Shown: positions 55,225 to 63,911 of the stretch, piece by piece
Layout: each line of letters begins with the position of its first letter
Position numbering within the stretch: position 1 is the stretch's first letter
Assembly: GCA_016714085.1 (NCBI GenBank)
Contig: JADJNW010000007.1
Coordinates: 1-64,000, forward strand
From: Saprospiraceae bacterium
Lineage (GTDB): Bacteria; Bacteroidota; Bacteroidia; Chitinophagales; Saprospiraceae
DNA length: 64,000 bases
Direction: 5' to 3'
Position numbers and translations under genes: made by a program
The notes under the pieces: generated by a model
What the model was told of the DNA's origin: nothing
The model's input: the letters and a program-made list of their open reading frames with translations, nothing else
The model's database searches: none

Positions 55225-57186
55225 CTATTGGCATCTGCTCAATGCTGCTTCCACTTCGGCATCGCCGGGTTTGAGTGTTTGTGCTTTTTGGAGATAAGGC
55301 AGCGCAAAAGGACAGCCGGAGAAAGATAAAATATTCAGCGCCCGATCTTTATAATTGATAAAAAGTTGATTAATCTGGTTATTAATTCGATTAATATTTG
55401 CTTGTAATATATTATCAGGACTTAAATCATAAGCTTTTTGGTATTGTCGAAGCGCATTCGGCAATTCTTCTTCGATCCGTGCCAGACTATCCGCATTTTC
55501 TACAAGTGTGGCAATTTGTTGTAATATATTAGCTGTGCTATCCAGGTTTGTTTTTAATGTCGGATTGGCGTCACCGATCAAGCCTAATGCTATACGAATA
55601 GGCTCTATTGCTTCGCGGTAACGCCCTTCTTTCTTGAGGTTATCCGCATTTGTCTGATAGTTTTCTACGACCCGCTCTGTCAATTGATTCGTGGCTTGCA
55701 CCGCTTTTTGTTGCAATTGCAATGCCCACACAAAAAGCCCCAATGCTACGGCCGCTACCAAGCTCACCACGATCAAAAATTGCCGGGTTCTTCTCAATTC
55801 CCGTTTTTGGCGGGCGCTTTCCGCTTGCTCCTTGGCTTCTATGTATTGGCGACTTTTTTCTATAAAATTTAATATCTCGTTATCTAATTGTAATATTGGT
55901 ATAAATTCTTCATAAATATTTAATTGCTTTCGTGTAAGGAATTCCTTGGTTTGTTGAAATCCAATAAAATTATTAATCAAGCTGCGCCTTATTTCATTTA
56001 GCCTAAGTTGTTCGGGGCTACGCTTTTTGTTAATCAAATCCGCCAGACTATCATGTGCCAATTCAATATTTTCATCGGTGAAACGCAGCAGGCGATTATG
56101 TTCCAGCGCTTCGAGGCAATTTGTAAGTAAATGTTCTGGTAAAGAAGGTAATAATTCCTGGAATTTTTCTTCTAATATGATATGCTTATTTACTCGCTCA
56201 AAACGGATGGGTCGTTTCGTGCCTTCTTCGCTTACAAAAACATCCAAAACCTGACGCACGATTTGCGGCGGCACATCGCGGTGTTCTTGCGAAAGCTGTA
56301 CTTGAATGGCGGTTTCTTGTTCGCGCAGAAACTTTTCCAGCACATTTTCAATCTGTCCAAAGTCTTGAATTTCCTGGCGCGTGAGGTTTAATGGCGGCAA
56401 TTCATCCTCCTGGCGCTCGCGCGCGTAAGTACGTTGAAAATCCTCGCGGTAGAGCATATCAAGATACACCTGCAAATACGGCAACTGAATGCTCGATTTT
56501 TGCTCGCTCAAATTGTCAATCATAATTTGTAATAAATCCTTCTTAATATCTTCATTATCAATATCTTTTATATCTTCTAAAAAAATATTAAACCGTGCAA
56601 ACGATTGCTGCACCACGTCGCGCACCTTGGCATTATTCATCGGTTCTACCCGCAGGCGAAAATCAAAAAGGGTAGGAATCACTTTTTCAAAATCATATAA
56701 TTGCCCGATGTATTCCTCGCGCATAACAAGAATAATCTTGAAAGCGGTCTGATTTTGAATTAATAAGGTATTAAGATTTTCTATAAATTGTCTTCTCTCT
56801 TCGGCACTTCCGAGTATAAAAAGTTCTTCAAACTGGTCGAAAATGAGATAGATCGGACATAAATAATAACGATGTAAATAAAATAAATCCTCGTTCAACC
56901 CACGTGGCGCGCGGCCATTCAGCGCTGTATTTACTGCTTGTTGTAAAGATTCATTAATATTATTTTGCCGACGAATAAATAAAGGAAACCAATCAGGCCC
57001 GTCAAATTTATTGCCCAAGCCACATTGAATCAAACTCGTTTTACCCGTGCCGGAAAGCCCGTACACCAATAATAGCGGGGTTTTGAACACCAAACGGAAT
57101 AACTCTTCGGTTTCGTCCTTGCGCCCGAAAAATACATCGCCGTCGTTGCGCGTGAAAGCATCCAGAAATTTGAAGGGGCTTTTCAT
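55225..57186 (-). CDS. nSTAND1-type ATPase with TM helix and periplasmic TPR domain
   Basis: A 653-aa protein. After FFGRKDETEELFRLV it has Walker A VYGLSGTGKTSL (43-51), the Walker B YLIFDQFEELF (113-123) typical of nSTAND1 ATPases, MREEYIGQLYDFEKVIPTLF, and a winged-helix/helical arm region. One membrane helix (about 467-487, FLIVVSLVAAVALGLFVWAL) separates this cytoplasmic part from about 165 aa of TPR-like helices (GRYREAIEPIRIALGLIG; ALRQYQKAYDLSPDN; ALPYLQKAQTLKPGD). STAND ATPases are ligand-triggered switches that oligomerise. The start overlaps the upstream gene by 4 bp (ATGA). Confidence 0.93.
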   Translation of the reverse strand: MKSPFKFLDAFTRNDGDVFFGRKDETEELFRLVFKTPLLLVYGLSGTGKTSLIQCGLGNKFDGPDWFPLFIRRQNNINESLQQAVNTALNGRAPRGLNEDLFYLHRYYLCPIYLIFDQFEELFILGSAEERRQFIENLNTLLIQNQTAFKIILVMREEYIGQLYDFEKVIPTLFDFRLRVEPMNNAKVRDVVQQSFARFNIFLEDIKDIDNEDIKKDLLQIMIDNLSEQKSSIQLPYLQVYLDMLYREDFQRTYARERQEDELPPLNLTRQEIQDFGQIENVLEKFLREQETAIQVQLSQEHRDVPPQIVRQVLDVFVSEEGTKRPIRFERVNKHIILEEKFQELLPSLPEHLLTNCLEALEHNRLLRFTDENIELAHDSLADLINKKRSPEQLRLNEIRRSLINNFIGFQQTKEFLTRKQLNIYEEFIPILQLDNEILNFIEKSRQYIEAKEQAESARQKRELRRTRQFLIVVSLVAAVALGLFVWALQLQQKAVQATNQLTERVVENYQTNADNLKKEGRYREAIEPIRIALGLIGDANPTLKTNLDSTANILQQIATLVENADSLARIEEELPNALRQYQKAYDLSPDNILQANINRINNQINQLFINYKDRALNILSFSGCPFALPYLQKAQTLKPGDAEVEAALSRCQ

Positions 57187-58073
57187 AGGGCTTTCATCGG
57201 TTGGTGAAACAACAAATCTGCCAGGGCTCCAAATTGCTCTTTGATGATGGCAAAATTTTCCTGATTGCCAATCATCAGCTTCATTTTGTCAGGTTTATGT
57301 ATTTGTTTAAAACAATATACGTCGGCTGCTTTTTCGTAGCGTTCAAAGAAAAAAAGATTCGAGACGGTCGCACTTTTCACAAATGCATTTTCATCGATCA
57401 CAAAAGGGGAGAGGTTCAGGAATTCATTTTCCCGATCCTGGCGATACATCACCACCGACGAGCGGTCGAGCAAATATTCCTTTTTCTTTTCCTTGTCGCC
57501 CAGACCGCCGAGGCGTTGCACGAGTTCCACCACTTGATGCCGATAAGTGATTTTATTGGAATGACGATATTTTAATACATCTATATCCTTGATTGACGAC
57601 ATTTTATACAAAGCCATGAAACTTGCTTGCTTCAAGATAAGGGCCAATTTTTCTTCTGCAACTACGCATAATTGAGCAGCTTCTTGTTGCTCGATTTGCA
57701 CGCGCTGCGCGAAGCGACGCTTGAGCGTTTCCATAAAAAAACAAGCATTATAAAAATCGGATTGCTCGTTGAAAACTTTACTCACTTCGCTTAATTCCTG
57801 AATAAAATAAGGGATTTTATTTTGGTCAAAAATATCGCGGATGGTTTTAATTAATGGAAAAAAATTATACGTTAAGCGCTCATCATAGCGCAATTGAAAA
57901 AAATAACTTAGCAATTTTCGTTGATCTTCCTCGATGTTTAAATCCTTATTATCCTGGAGCGCGTCCCATAATTGAGAAAACATTACAAAACTGATTAATT
58001 CGATAATTGTGATATAAGTAGCTGTTAGCTGCTCCAATCGGTCGAGTCCGGGTTCATTATAAAAATTTAGCAT
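57183..58073 (-). CDS. Unknown 296-aa component between CHAT and STAND genes
   Basis: No signal peptide; helical throughout except perhaps the C-terminal third. It begins NFYNEPGLDRLEQLTATYIT and has KTIRDIFDQNKIPYFIQELS, a basic middle part, and HSNKITYRHQVVELVQRLGG and FVIDENAFVKSATVSNLFFF near the end. I recognise no family. It overlaps the CHAT gene by 17 bp and the STAND gene by 4 bp, so the three proteins should be made in fixed ratio and probably act in one complex. An adaptor between the protease and the ATPase is the simplest guess. Confidence 0.75.
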   Translation of the reverse strand: MLNFYNEPGLDRLEQLTATYITIIELISFVMFSQLWDALQDNKDLNIEEDQRKLLSYFFQLRYDERLTYNFFPLIKTIRDIFDQNKIPYFIQELSEVSKVFNEQSDFYNACFFMETLKRRFAQRVQIEQQEAAQLCVVAEEKLALILKQASFMALYKMSSIKDIDVLKYRHSNKITYRHQVVELVQRLGGLGDKEKKKEYLLDRSSVVMYRQDRENEFLNLSPFVIDENAFVKSATVSNLFFFERYEKAADVYCFKQIHKPDKMKLMIGNQENFAIIKEQFGALADLLFHQPMKAL

Positions 58074-58918
58074 CCGAGCCGCCTTGCCGAGGCGCGAAAA
58101 GATTGCTCAGTTGCTCGCTCACAGGATTCGGTAAGCTTTGCAAAATGGCGTCGCGTTTGTCGAGATCGTCTATGTCTTCGTTATTGGCTTCTTTCGTTCG
58201 GATTTTTTTTACATCCTCACTGCCTAAAGCATCAATTAAAGTACGTATTAGTAATTCATTTGATTTATAACTATCAGATAACCTGGTGTATACACTTGGA
58301 AGTTTCCATTGCAAATTGTGCTCACCCGCCGGAGCGTAGTACAATCCCCATAAGGGTTCGTCGCTTTTTTCAGAATTAATTTCTTTTCGTCCGGCACGAA
58401 TTTCCCTGGATGCATTCATTTTGGCTGCGCCCAATCCTGCTTCAAATGCTTTTTCAATCGTATCAAATTGAGCGCTTAGCGTTTGAAAAAAAGCAATCGA
58501 AAATTGGGTCGCCGCGAAATCATTGACTTCGGCGCTGGTGGCGACGACGATTGGGTGATTGGGTAATTCGATTAAACGTTGCACTTGTGCAGCTGTGGAG
58601 CAGCCATTGAGAATGACCAATTTTAAATTCGGGCATTGCCCAAGTAAATATGCAAGACCTTCTGCGTTGGCGGCTTCCTCTTCTAAGAAAAGCGCATCCC
58701 GGCCTGCATGGCCGCTGAACAAAAAACGCTGAGAAAATCACGATAAAGGATAAGATAATCGGTGATTTTACGAAGGGTAGAAAAGAATCGCGGTGAACCG
58801 TGAAATGCTGTTGCACCTGGCGCTGCGCAAGGGTCGCATAGACCTGGTCGTCTTCCATACTGAGCGTAGGCAGGCGGTTTTCGGAGGAATTGGCGAAAGC
58901 CAGAAAGACAGCACTCAT
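58057..58918 (-). CDS. CHAT-domain caspase-like protease (two frame changes)
   Basis: From the ATG at 58918: MSAVFLAFANSSENRLPTLS, EDDQVYATLAQRQVQQHF. One T added at the A4 run 58781-58784 gives DSFSTLRKITDYLILYRDFL, and one at the A6 run 58721-58726 gives VFLFSGHAGRDALFLEEE. The catalytic dyad is then complete: His in FSGHAG and Cys in LVILNGCSTAAQV. The CHAT core ends near WGLYYAPAGEHNLQWKLP, followed by a tail of about 80 aa. CHAT proteases (as in Craspase/TPR-CHAT and gasdermin-activating enzymes) cut partner proteins to trigger defence or death. It is the first gene of the operon. Confidence 0.9.
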
Positions 58919-58983
58919 GTGTTTTTAGGTTCAAGGTTTCAGGTTCAAGGTTTTAGGTTCAAGGTTTCAGGTTCAAGGTTTTA
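58919..58983. repeat. Word-like repeat (GGTTCAAGGTTTTA type)
   Basis: Four copies of a 14-15 bp unit, AGGTTCAAGGTTTCA, upstream of the CHAT start on its own strand. The first unit touches the start codon region, so the promoter or ribosome-binding site of the operon may lie in the repeat. 58984-59159 is AT-rich and holds no gene. Confidence 0.7.
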
Positions 58984-59159
58984 TAATAATTGAATACAAG
59001 TATAACGCAAAAATTTGCAAATCATACAAAGTTCATTATCAAACATCAAATATTCGAAACCCTATATCAAATTTGGAGGGAGGATGTTAAAATTTAAATA
59101 ATTAATAATCAATAAGTTATTTAAAAATATTACACTATTATTATTATTTAAAAACCATA

Positions 59160-59642
59160 TTATTCCATTTCAATCAATAAATAGCCTTTTTCTACGGCAG
59201 CGCCTTTTTCTACGTTAATTTTTTTCACAATACCATCGCCCGGCGATTTGATCACATTTTCCATTTTCATGGCTTCCAGAATGAGCAGCGCGTCCCCTCG
59301 CTGAATTTGTTGTCCCGGCTCGACATTTACACTTAGCACCAAACCCGGCATTGGCGCTTTGATATCCTTGACTTTGTAATGGGTTTGCTTGGTCAAGCCC
59401 AGGCGATTGATGAGCTGATCGTATTGGTCTTCCAACTTGATGTCATAAGAATTGCCGTTGATTTTGATCGTAAAACTCTTGTTTGTAAAATCAGTATGAA
59501 CTACTTCTGCCCGGAAGGATTGATTATTTTTTAGAATATGAAAAATATGAGCGTTTTCTACTATGATATCCAATGCGCCTGCGCCGAGTTCAGAGAATTC
59601 AAACTGTGCATTGACGGTGGCTTTATAAGTATGATTTTCCAT
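59160..59642 (-). CDS. Biotin carboxyl carrier protein-like (biotinyl domain)
   Basis: A 160-aa protein. The C-terminal biotinyl domain is complete: DIKAPMPGLVLSVNVEPGQQ, the biotinylated Lys in LILEAMKMENVIKSP (about residue 125), and GDGIVKKINVEKGAAVEKGY. The N-terminal half (NAQFEFSELGAGALDIIVEN) is the extension found in carrier subunits of acyl-CoA or oxaloacetate decarboxylase-type enzymes. No carboxylase subunit is adjacent. It follows two ATP-synthase-linked genes by 20 bp, so it may be co-transcribed with them. Confidence 0.93.
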   Translation of the reverse strand: MENHTYKATVNAQFEFSELGAGALDIIVENAHIFHILKNNQSFRAEVVHTDFTNKSFTIKINGNSYDIKLEDQYDQLINRLGLTKQTHYKVKDIKAPMPGLVLSVNVEPGQQIQRGDALLILEAMKMENVIKSPGDGIVKKINVEKGAAVEKGYLLIEME

Positions 59643-59662
59643 ATGATACAGACTTATAATGA

Positions 59663-60043
59663 TTATTTTATCTTAGATAACTTCATCAGGAAGTAGGTTT
59701 CAAAAATAGTATAAACGACGTAAATCCCCAAGAGTATAAACACAAAGCGATTGCTGACATTTGTCACCGAGGCTCTGTAAGCCACTGCGATAGCCACGCA
59801 TAAGACCATTTTGGACAAGGTAAATCCCATGGACAGGGCAATAAATCTCGATTTGTTCTTGCTTTTAACTGCTTGATTAGCAATGAAATACATTCCAATT
59901 GTTAATATAACAAAAAACAATAAAGTCAACCAGGAAAACAATTTATCTTGATTGGAAGTGGAGAAGAATAAAGTGCTGCCTAACACCAATGCGACGATGA
60001 GCGTGATGAGGCTGAGTTGCGCAAAAAAGGGACGATGGCTCAT
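59663..60043 (-). CDS. Four-helix membrane protein next to AtpZ, unknown
   Basis: A 126-aa protein with four membrane segments: AQLSLITLIVALVLGSTLFF, WLTLLFFVILTIGMYFIA, GFTLSKMVLCVAIAVAYRA and FVFILLGIYVVYTIFETYFL. It overlaps the AtpZ-like gene by 4 bp. A protein of this kind is usually encoded between AtpZ/AtpI and the F0 subunit a gene in Bacteroidota. Here the ATP synthase genes do not follow. Confidence 0.8.
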   Translation of the reverse strand: MSHRPFFAQLSLITLIVALVLGSTLFFSTSNQDKLFSWLTLLFFVILTIGMYFIANQAVKSKNKSRFIALSMGFTLSKMVLCVAIAVAYRASVTNVSNRFVFILLGIYVVYTIFETYFLMKLSKIK

Positions 60044-60276
60044 GGCTTTTTTTTCAAGAAATCTTTGACCGCCAGATACATAGCTGCGACGGTGAAGACC
60101 AAAGCGAACAATGCAGTAAAATAAGCCTGTTCGGTGTGCAAGCGGCGATCAAGGAATCTACCCAATAAGACGCCTATGGCAATCGTAGCAGCCATCTGGA
60201 AGGCCATACCAGTGTATTTCATATATTGGACAGGCTGGCTGCGTTTATCCTCATCTTCTGGCGAAGGGGTAGCCAT
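60040..60276 (-). CDS. AtpZ/AtpI-family protein
   Basis: A 78-aa protein with a short charged start (SPEDEDKRSQPVQYMKYTGM) and two membrane helices: AFQMAATIAIGVLLGRFLD and AYFTALFALVFTVAAMYLAV, joined by RRLHTEQ. This is the AtpZ/AtpI plan, an accessory factor of F-type ATP synthase, possibly for Mg2+ supply or c-ring assembly. The four-helix gene follows with a 4-bp overlap. Confidence 0.88.
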   Translation of the reverse strand: MATPSPEDEDKRSQPVQYMKYTGMAFQMAATIAIGVLLGRFLDRRLHTEQAYFTALFALVFTVAAMYLAVKDFLKKKP

Positions 60277-60289
60277 ATTTTATATTTAA

Positions 60290-60362
60290 AGTCAAAATGT
60301 CCCAAAGGGATGCTATGCCATAAAACCGCAAAATATCACGTAGCGATGCCTACGGCATAAAA
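60290..60362. repeat. Dispersed palindromic repeat
   Basis: Words CCCAAAGGGATG and ACGTAGCGATGCCTACGGC form small inverted repeats, and GCTATGCCATAAAA / GCCTACGGCATAAAA recur. It resembles the short CCCGTAGGG-like repeats I recall from other Bacteroidota. It carries no gene. A second word-like tract (GGTTAATGATAAATAGTCAA) lies at 60418-60452. Confidence 0.45.
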
Positions 60363-60451
60363 TAATAAAGTTGTTTTATATTTAAAAAGTTCATTATCCG
60401 CGCCTTATATAATTGTATAAGGGTTAATGATAAATAGTCAATGGTTAATCC

Positions 60452-60910
60452 TTACTTCGCTGCTTTTAGCGTAGGTTGTTCCTCGTCTTTTTCTTTTTTC
60501 AGATTGAACGTATTTTGAATCGGTTGCGATTTAATCTCGCCCATGGAGCAATTGACATTGAAGGCTGCGCCCGATTGTACAATCAATTTATTGGTTTTTA
60601 CATCCCCGTTTACGTGAGCGCTATCGCGGATATTGAGCAATTCAAACACTTCCAAATTCCCCTGGAATTTACCTTCGATTACTGCATTTTTGCATTTGAT
60701 TTCGCCATCTACCATACCCGCAGGGCCGATTACGACTTTGGCATCGCAGATGAGTTTGCCTTTGATCGTGCCATCCACTCGTATATCGCTTTCCGATTTC
60801 ACCGTACCTTCTACCAGCGTACCTTGTACCAACGTATTGAACGTATTGGAACTCGGTGCGCCATTGGTTTTGCCTGCCTCCTTTTTTGAAGTAGAATTGT
60901 TACCAAACAT
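60452..60910 (-). CDS. Bactofilin family cytoskeletal protein
   Basis: A 152-aa protein from the ATG at 60910 (MFGNNSTSKKEAGKTNGAPS). The core is a right-handed beta-helix built of short repeats: NTLVQGTLVEGTVKSESDIR, VDGTIKGKLICDAKVVIGPA, GMVDGEIKCKNAVIEGKFQG, VNGDVKTNKLIVQSG. Bactofilins polymerise without nucleotides and organise cell shape or surface machines. It is upstream of the AtpZ-like gene in the same direction, a common arrangement in this phylum. Confidence 0.95.
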   Translation of the reverse strand: MFGNNSTSKKEAGKTNGAPSSNTFNTLVQGTLVEGTVKSESDIRVDGTIKGKLICDAKVVIGPAGMVDGEIKCKNAVIEGKFQGNLEVFELLNIRDSAHVNGDVKTNKLIVQSGAAFNVNCSMGEIKSQPIQNTFNLKKEKDEEQPTLKAAK

Positions 60911-60973
60911 GTCTTTTTTGTGTTTTTTTGATGAATGAGATACCCAGTGAGTCTCTGATCCTATCCGTTTTCG

Positions 60974-60981
60974 CAAAGTTA
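60974..60981 (-). promoter_or_regulatory. -7 promoter element of the bactofilin gene
   Basis: The minus strand reads TAACTTTG, a match to TAnnTTTG, 64 bp before the bactofilin start. Confidence 0.5.
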
Positions 60982-61085
60982 AACAATTCGAGGGGGCTTA
61001 GTGCATAAAAATTAAGTTAGAAATTTCAATTGGTAGTTTTCTCTCACTTTCTTGAACGTTCTAAGATAGGAATTATTTTTGAATT

Positions 61086-61119
61086 AACCTTGCAGGCTTT
61101 CCGAAAAACCTGCAAGGTT
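61086..61119 (+). terminator. Hairpin with 11-bp perfect stem
   Basis: AACCTTGCAGG / CCTGCAAGGTT with a 12-nt loop, followed on the plus strand by TTTGATTTT. The next gene on the minus strand (PorP/SprF) ends 7 bp away, so it probably marks that gene's 3' end. The stem word is common in Bacteroidota as a dispersed repeat. Confidence 0.6.
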
Positions 61120-61126
61120 TTTGATT

Positions 61127-62203
61127 TTAGAAATTAGGGCAATAGACACCGCGGCGCGCTTGGTTACAAATTTTATAAACCATTGCAAACTCGAAACCGC
61201 CATTGGAATTGCTCGCTGCTTTGAGTGGGGAGATGTTGATATCGTAGCTAAAACCAAGGCTAAAATTATTATAATCAAAACGAGTAGAAATAATCGCTGC
61301 ATCACCGAGGATACTCACTTTTTCAGAAGTGCCTTCACCTGCCGGAACAAATTTATTGCCCAGGCGGCCCCACAAACCAATCTGGAAAGCTTGATATTCC
61401 AAACGATTGCCCAATAAAAACTTGAGGCTTGTTCCTGCATTTACTTCCAGGGAAGGCCCTTGCTTCATTACGATGGCGCCCGGTACCAGACCAAATTTGT
61501 CACCAACCAGGAACTCGCCACCAATATGGCCCGTCACACGGCTGTACAACAAATCATTATCCTGGCTGCTGAACGATTGGTCAGCGCGATTCAAGTGATG
61601 GAACGAACCACCTATATAAAAATTGGTATTTTCGTCTTTGACCATAAACCACAGTAAACCCGCCGCCACATCAGCAAACAGGAAGTTATCGCGATCAAAT
61701 CGGGTTTCTTGTGTTGGCAAATTAGGATCAAATCCGCCCTCGCCGTCGTGCTGTGTGCCCCAGCGGAGATTCAGGAAGTCGATGCTGCGCTGCGCCAGGC
61801 CAGCCTCTGCGCCTACCACGAGGTAATTGCCGAATTTGCGCGTACCGCCCATGCGCTTACTATAAGAGCCTGAAATCTTGCCAGTTAGCGTAGCAAAATT
61901 AGATTCACCTGCGCGGTCGCCCCAGAATGTGCCACCTACGCCAAAGTAATCGTACCGGCCAACCGGGATTTTTTGATCGTAGGAAACCGAGTAAGTGCTA
62001 AAAGCATTGGAACGAAGAATACTTCCCCATTGATTGCGATAATTCGACACCAGGCGAATATTACAATTCATTACCCCGGTCATCGCGGGATTCAAGTTTA
62101 ATGGGGACAGATAAAACTGTGAAAAGTGGATGTCCTGCGCATGGAGCGATAAGGTCATCAAGAATAAGAAACAGACAGCGAGTAGATTTTTGAGATTTTT
62201 CAT
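61127..62203 (-). CDS. PorP/SprF family type IX secretion membrane protein
   Basis: A 358-aa protein from the ATG at 62203 with a signal peptide (MKNLKNLLAVCFLFLMTLSL). The family start is clear: DIHFSQFYLSPLNLNPAMTG, then NIRLVSNYRNQWGSI, and a barrel of strands to LGFSYDINISPLKAASNSNG, GGFEFAMVYKI and a Cys-containing end. PorP/SprF proteins anchor type IX-secreted adhesins at the outer membrane, usually next to the adhesin gene. No large adhesin is in the window on this side, so the partner is outside or elsewhere. Confidence 0.95.
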   Translation of the reverse strand: MKNLKNLLAVCFLFLMTLSLHAQDIHFSQFYLSPLNLNPAMTGVMNCNIRLVSNYRNQWGSILRSNAFSTYSVSYDQKIPVGRYDYFGVGGTFWGDRAGESNFATLTGKISGSYSKRMGGTRKFGNYLVVGAEAGLAQRSIDFLNLRWGTQHDGEGGFDPNLPTQETRFDRDNFLFADVAAGLLWFMVKDENTNFYIGGSFHHLNRADQSFSSQDNDLLYSRVTGHIGGEFLVGDKFGLVPGAIVMKQGPSLEVNAGTSLKFLLGNRLEYQAFQIGLWGRLGNKFVPAGEGTSEKVSILGDAAIISTRFDYNNFSLGFSYDINISPLKAASNSNGGFEFAMVYKICNQARRGVYCPNF

Positions 62204-62523
62204 AAAGGAATTTATCTTAAAAGGTTCAAGGGTTTGATATTTTATGCTTAAAGTTTGATTTTCAATAATTTCAAACTTCAAACGGTCAATACTCAAACTT
62301 TTGAAATACAATATTAAGGAATGTCCTGCATTCGCAGGAAAAATTTATGTTAAAAGATAATTTTAACAATACGTATAAGCCGAATCCCTGATATGTTGTG
62401 TGGCGATGCAGTGAAGTGCGAATTAGAGAGTCACCATATCACCATGTTTTCCCTTAGCGTTAGCTACTTTTCAACAACGTTCACTTTTTAGAAAATATTA
62501 TTCTCGCCATCGCTTTTAGGAAA

Positions 62524-63609
62524 TCAAACCTCTTCGCGTTTCCACAGCGCACCGTACTCTTCCACTAGAATATTGTCATAAAAATCAGCCTTGTCAAATA
62601 AATGACTAAACAAGCGAAAGCCGGTTTCTACATTCAAATAGCGATCGAAGATAAGTAAAGAAAGTATAATATCTTGCTCCCTGATGCTGAAAGTCAAATT
62701 TTCGGTGTAATAATTTTGTCGGAGCAAATATTCGTATAAGGGCTTGATATTTTCCTTGGGCAATACACAAAGATAAGCATCTCCAGTGATAAGTCCGGTT
62801 TTTTCGTAATAAGATATATTGATTTTGGCGCTGCCTTTCAAAATTTCCCATTTATTAGGCCCAACCCGCGCCAATGCTACATTATAGCCTATTTTTTCTA
62901 TGATTTCTTCGAGCGTTTTTGCAATGCCAATTGGCTCGTATGTTTCCACTTGTGTCGGCAGTTGAACTTTAGCGCCGCAATGTGGACAATATCCTTGATC
63001 GACGGTATCTTCAAAAACAAGATTGGAACAAGAAGCACAACGCGCACCGATTTTGCCTCCGGCTTCCCGGAATTCCTGGATGGACGTATCCAGATACTTG
63101 ACAGGCAAGGAAAATCCAATGCTATTGCCGTCTTTCATGATAAAAGTATTGACACCTACCACATCACCTGCCTCATCTACAAGCGGGCCGCCGCTATTGC
63201 CGGGGCTGAGCGCAGCATCATGCTGGATATACAAAATATCGCCTTGCTGATGCCGGGTACTCGACACAATGCCTTTGGTCGCAGAATATTTCAAACCGAG
63301 CGGATGCCCAATCGCAAGCACCTGATCACCTTCGCGCAAAGACTTGGAAGCGCCCAGTTTTATAGAAGGAATATGAGCATTGACGGGGGCTTCCAGGAAG
63401 GCTAAGTCATATTTGGAATCAATATATAATACCTTGACCAGTTGTTTTTGAAAAGCATCACCATCTACTACCACCTGCGCATTGTCGCGCACTACGTGCT
63501 CGTTGGTCACGATCAAATTGGGTTCTTGCAAATAAAAACCCGTACCCGTGCTGTAAGGGGTTGCAATTTGAATAACGACGTTGCGATACAAATCAATGAT
63601 ATCATTCAT
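62524..63609 (-). CDS. Cytoplasmic trypsin-like protease with zinc ribbon and YbjN-like domain
   Basis: A 361-aa protein without a signal peptide. The N-terminal trypsin fold has GTGFYLQEPNLIVTNEHVV (His), DSKYDLAFLEAPV (Asp) and HDAALSPGNSGGPLVDEAG (Ser). Next is a zinc ribbon (CASCSNLVFE ... GYCPHCGAKV) at about 190-220. The C-terminal 140 aa (GIAKTLEEIIEKIGYNVALA; FSIREQDIILSLLIFDRYLN) resemble the YbjN/type III chaperone-like fold. The lack of a signal peptide sets it apart from the htrA gene at 41142. Cytoplasmic trypsins of this kind occur in conflict systems. Confidence 0.85.
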   Translation of the reverse strand: MNDIIDLYRNVVIQIATPYSTGTGFYLQEPNLIVTNEHVVRDNAQVVVDGDAFQKQLVKVLYIDSKYDLAFLEAPVNAHIPSIKLGASKSLREGDQVLAIGHPLGLKYSATKGIVSSTRHQQGDILYIQHDAALSPGNSGGPLVDEAGDVVGVNTFIMKDGNSIGFSLPVKYLDTSIQEFREAGGKIGARCASCSNLVFEDTVDQGYCPHCGAKVQLPTQVETYEPIGIAKTLEEIIEKIGYNVALARVGPNKWEILKGSAKINISYYEKTGLITGDAYLCVLPKENIKPLYEYLLRQNYYTENLTFSIREQDIILSLLIFDRYLNVETGFRLFSHLFDKADFYDNILVEEYGALWKREEV

Positions 63610-63911
63610 CCCGGTGACTTTTGGCAGGCAACTCGCGTTTGATGATTAAGGTGGGCAAATTACTAAGGAAAAATCGAAATATAAAATTCCGACTTATAAA
63701 ACTTGATTAAACCTAAATCGAAGCACGAGAATTTTTTTGCACTTTTTGGAAGATTAAAAATATTTAGCAAAAATGGACAAAAGAGTAAAGTTTTTTATAT
63801 TAAAGAATAATAAAGCTTAACTTTATTTAACTTACTTTAACCGATATTGATTTTTTATTACATTAATTTTGCCAAAAGTAAAAGTATTTATTTTATAAAA
63901 ACATAATTATT
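63610..63911. other. AT-rich divergent promoter region
   Basis: About 300 bp between divergent genes, strongly AT-rich from 63700. It holds the -7 element TAATTTTG at 63864-63871 for the rightward gene. No other feature is seen. Confidence 0.5.
63864..63871 (+). promoter_or_regulatory. -7 promoter element of the last gene
   Basis: TAATTTTG, a match to TAnnTTTG, 40 bp before the ATG at 63912. Confidence 0.5.
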
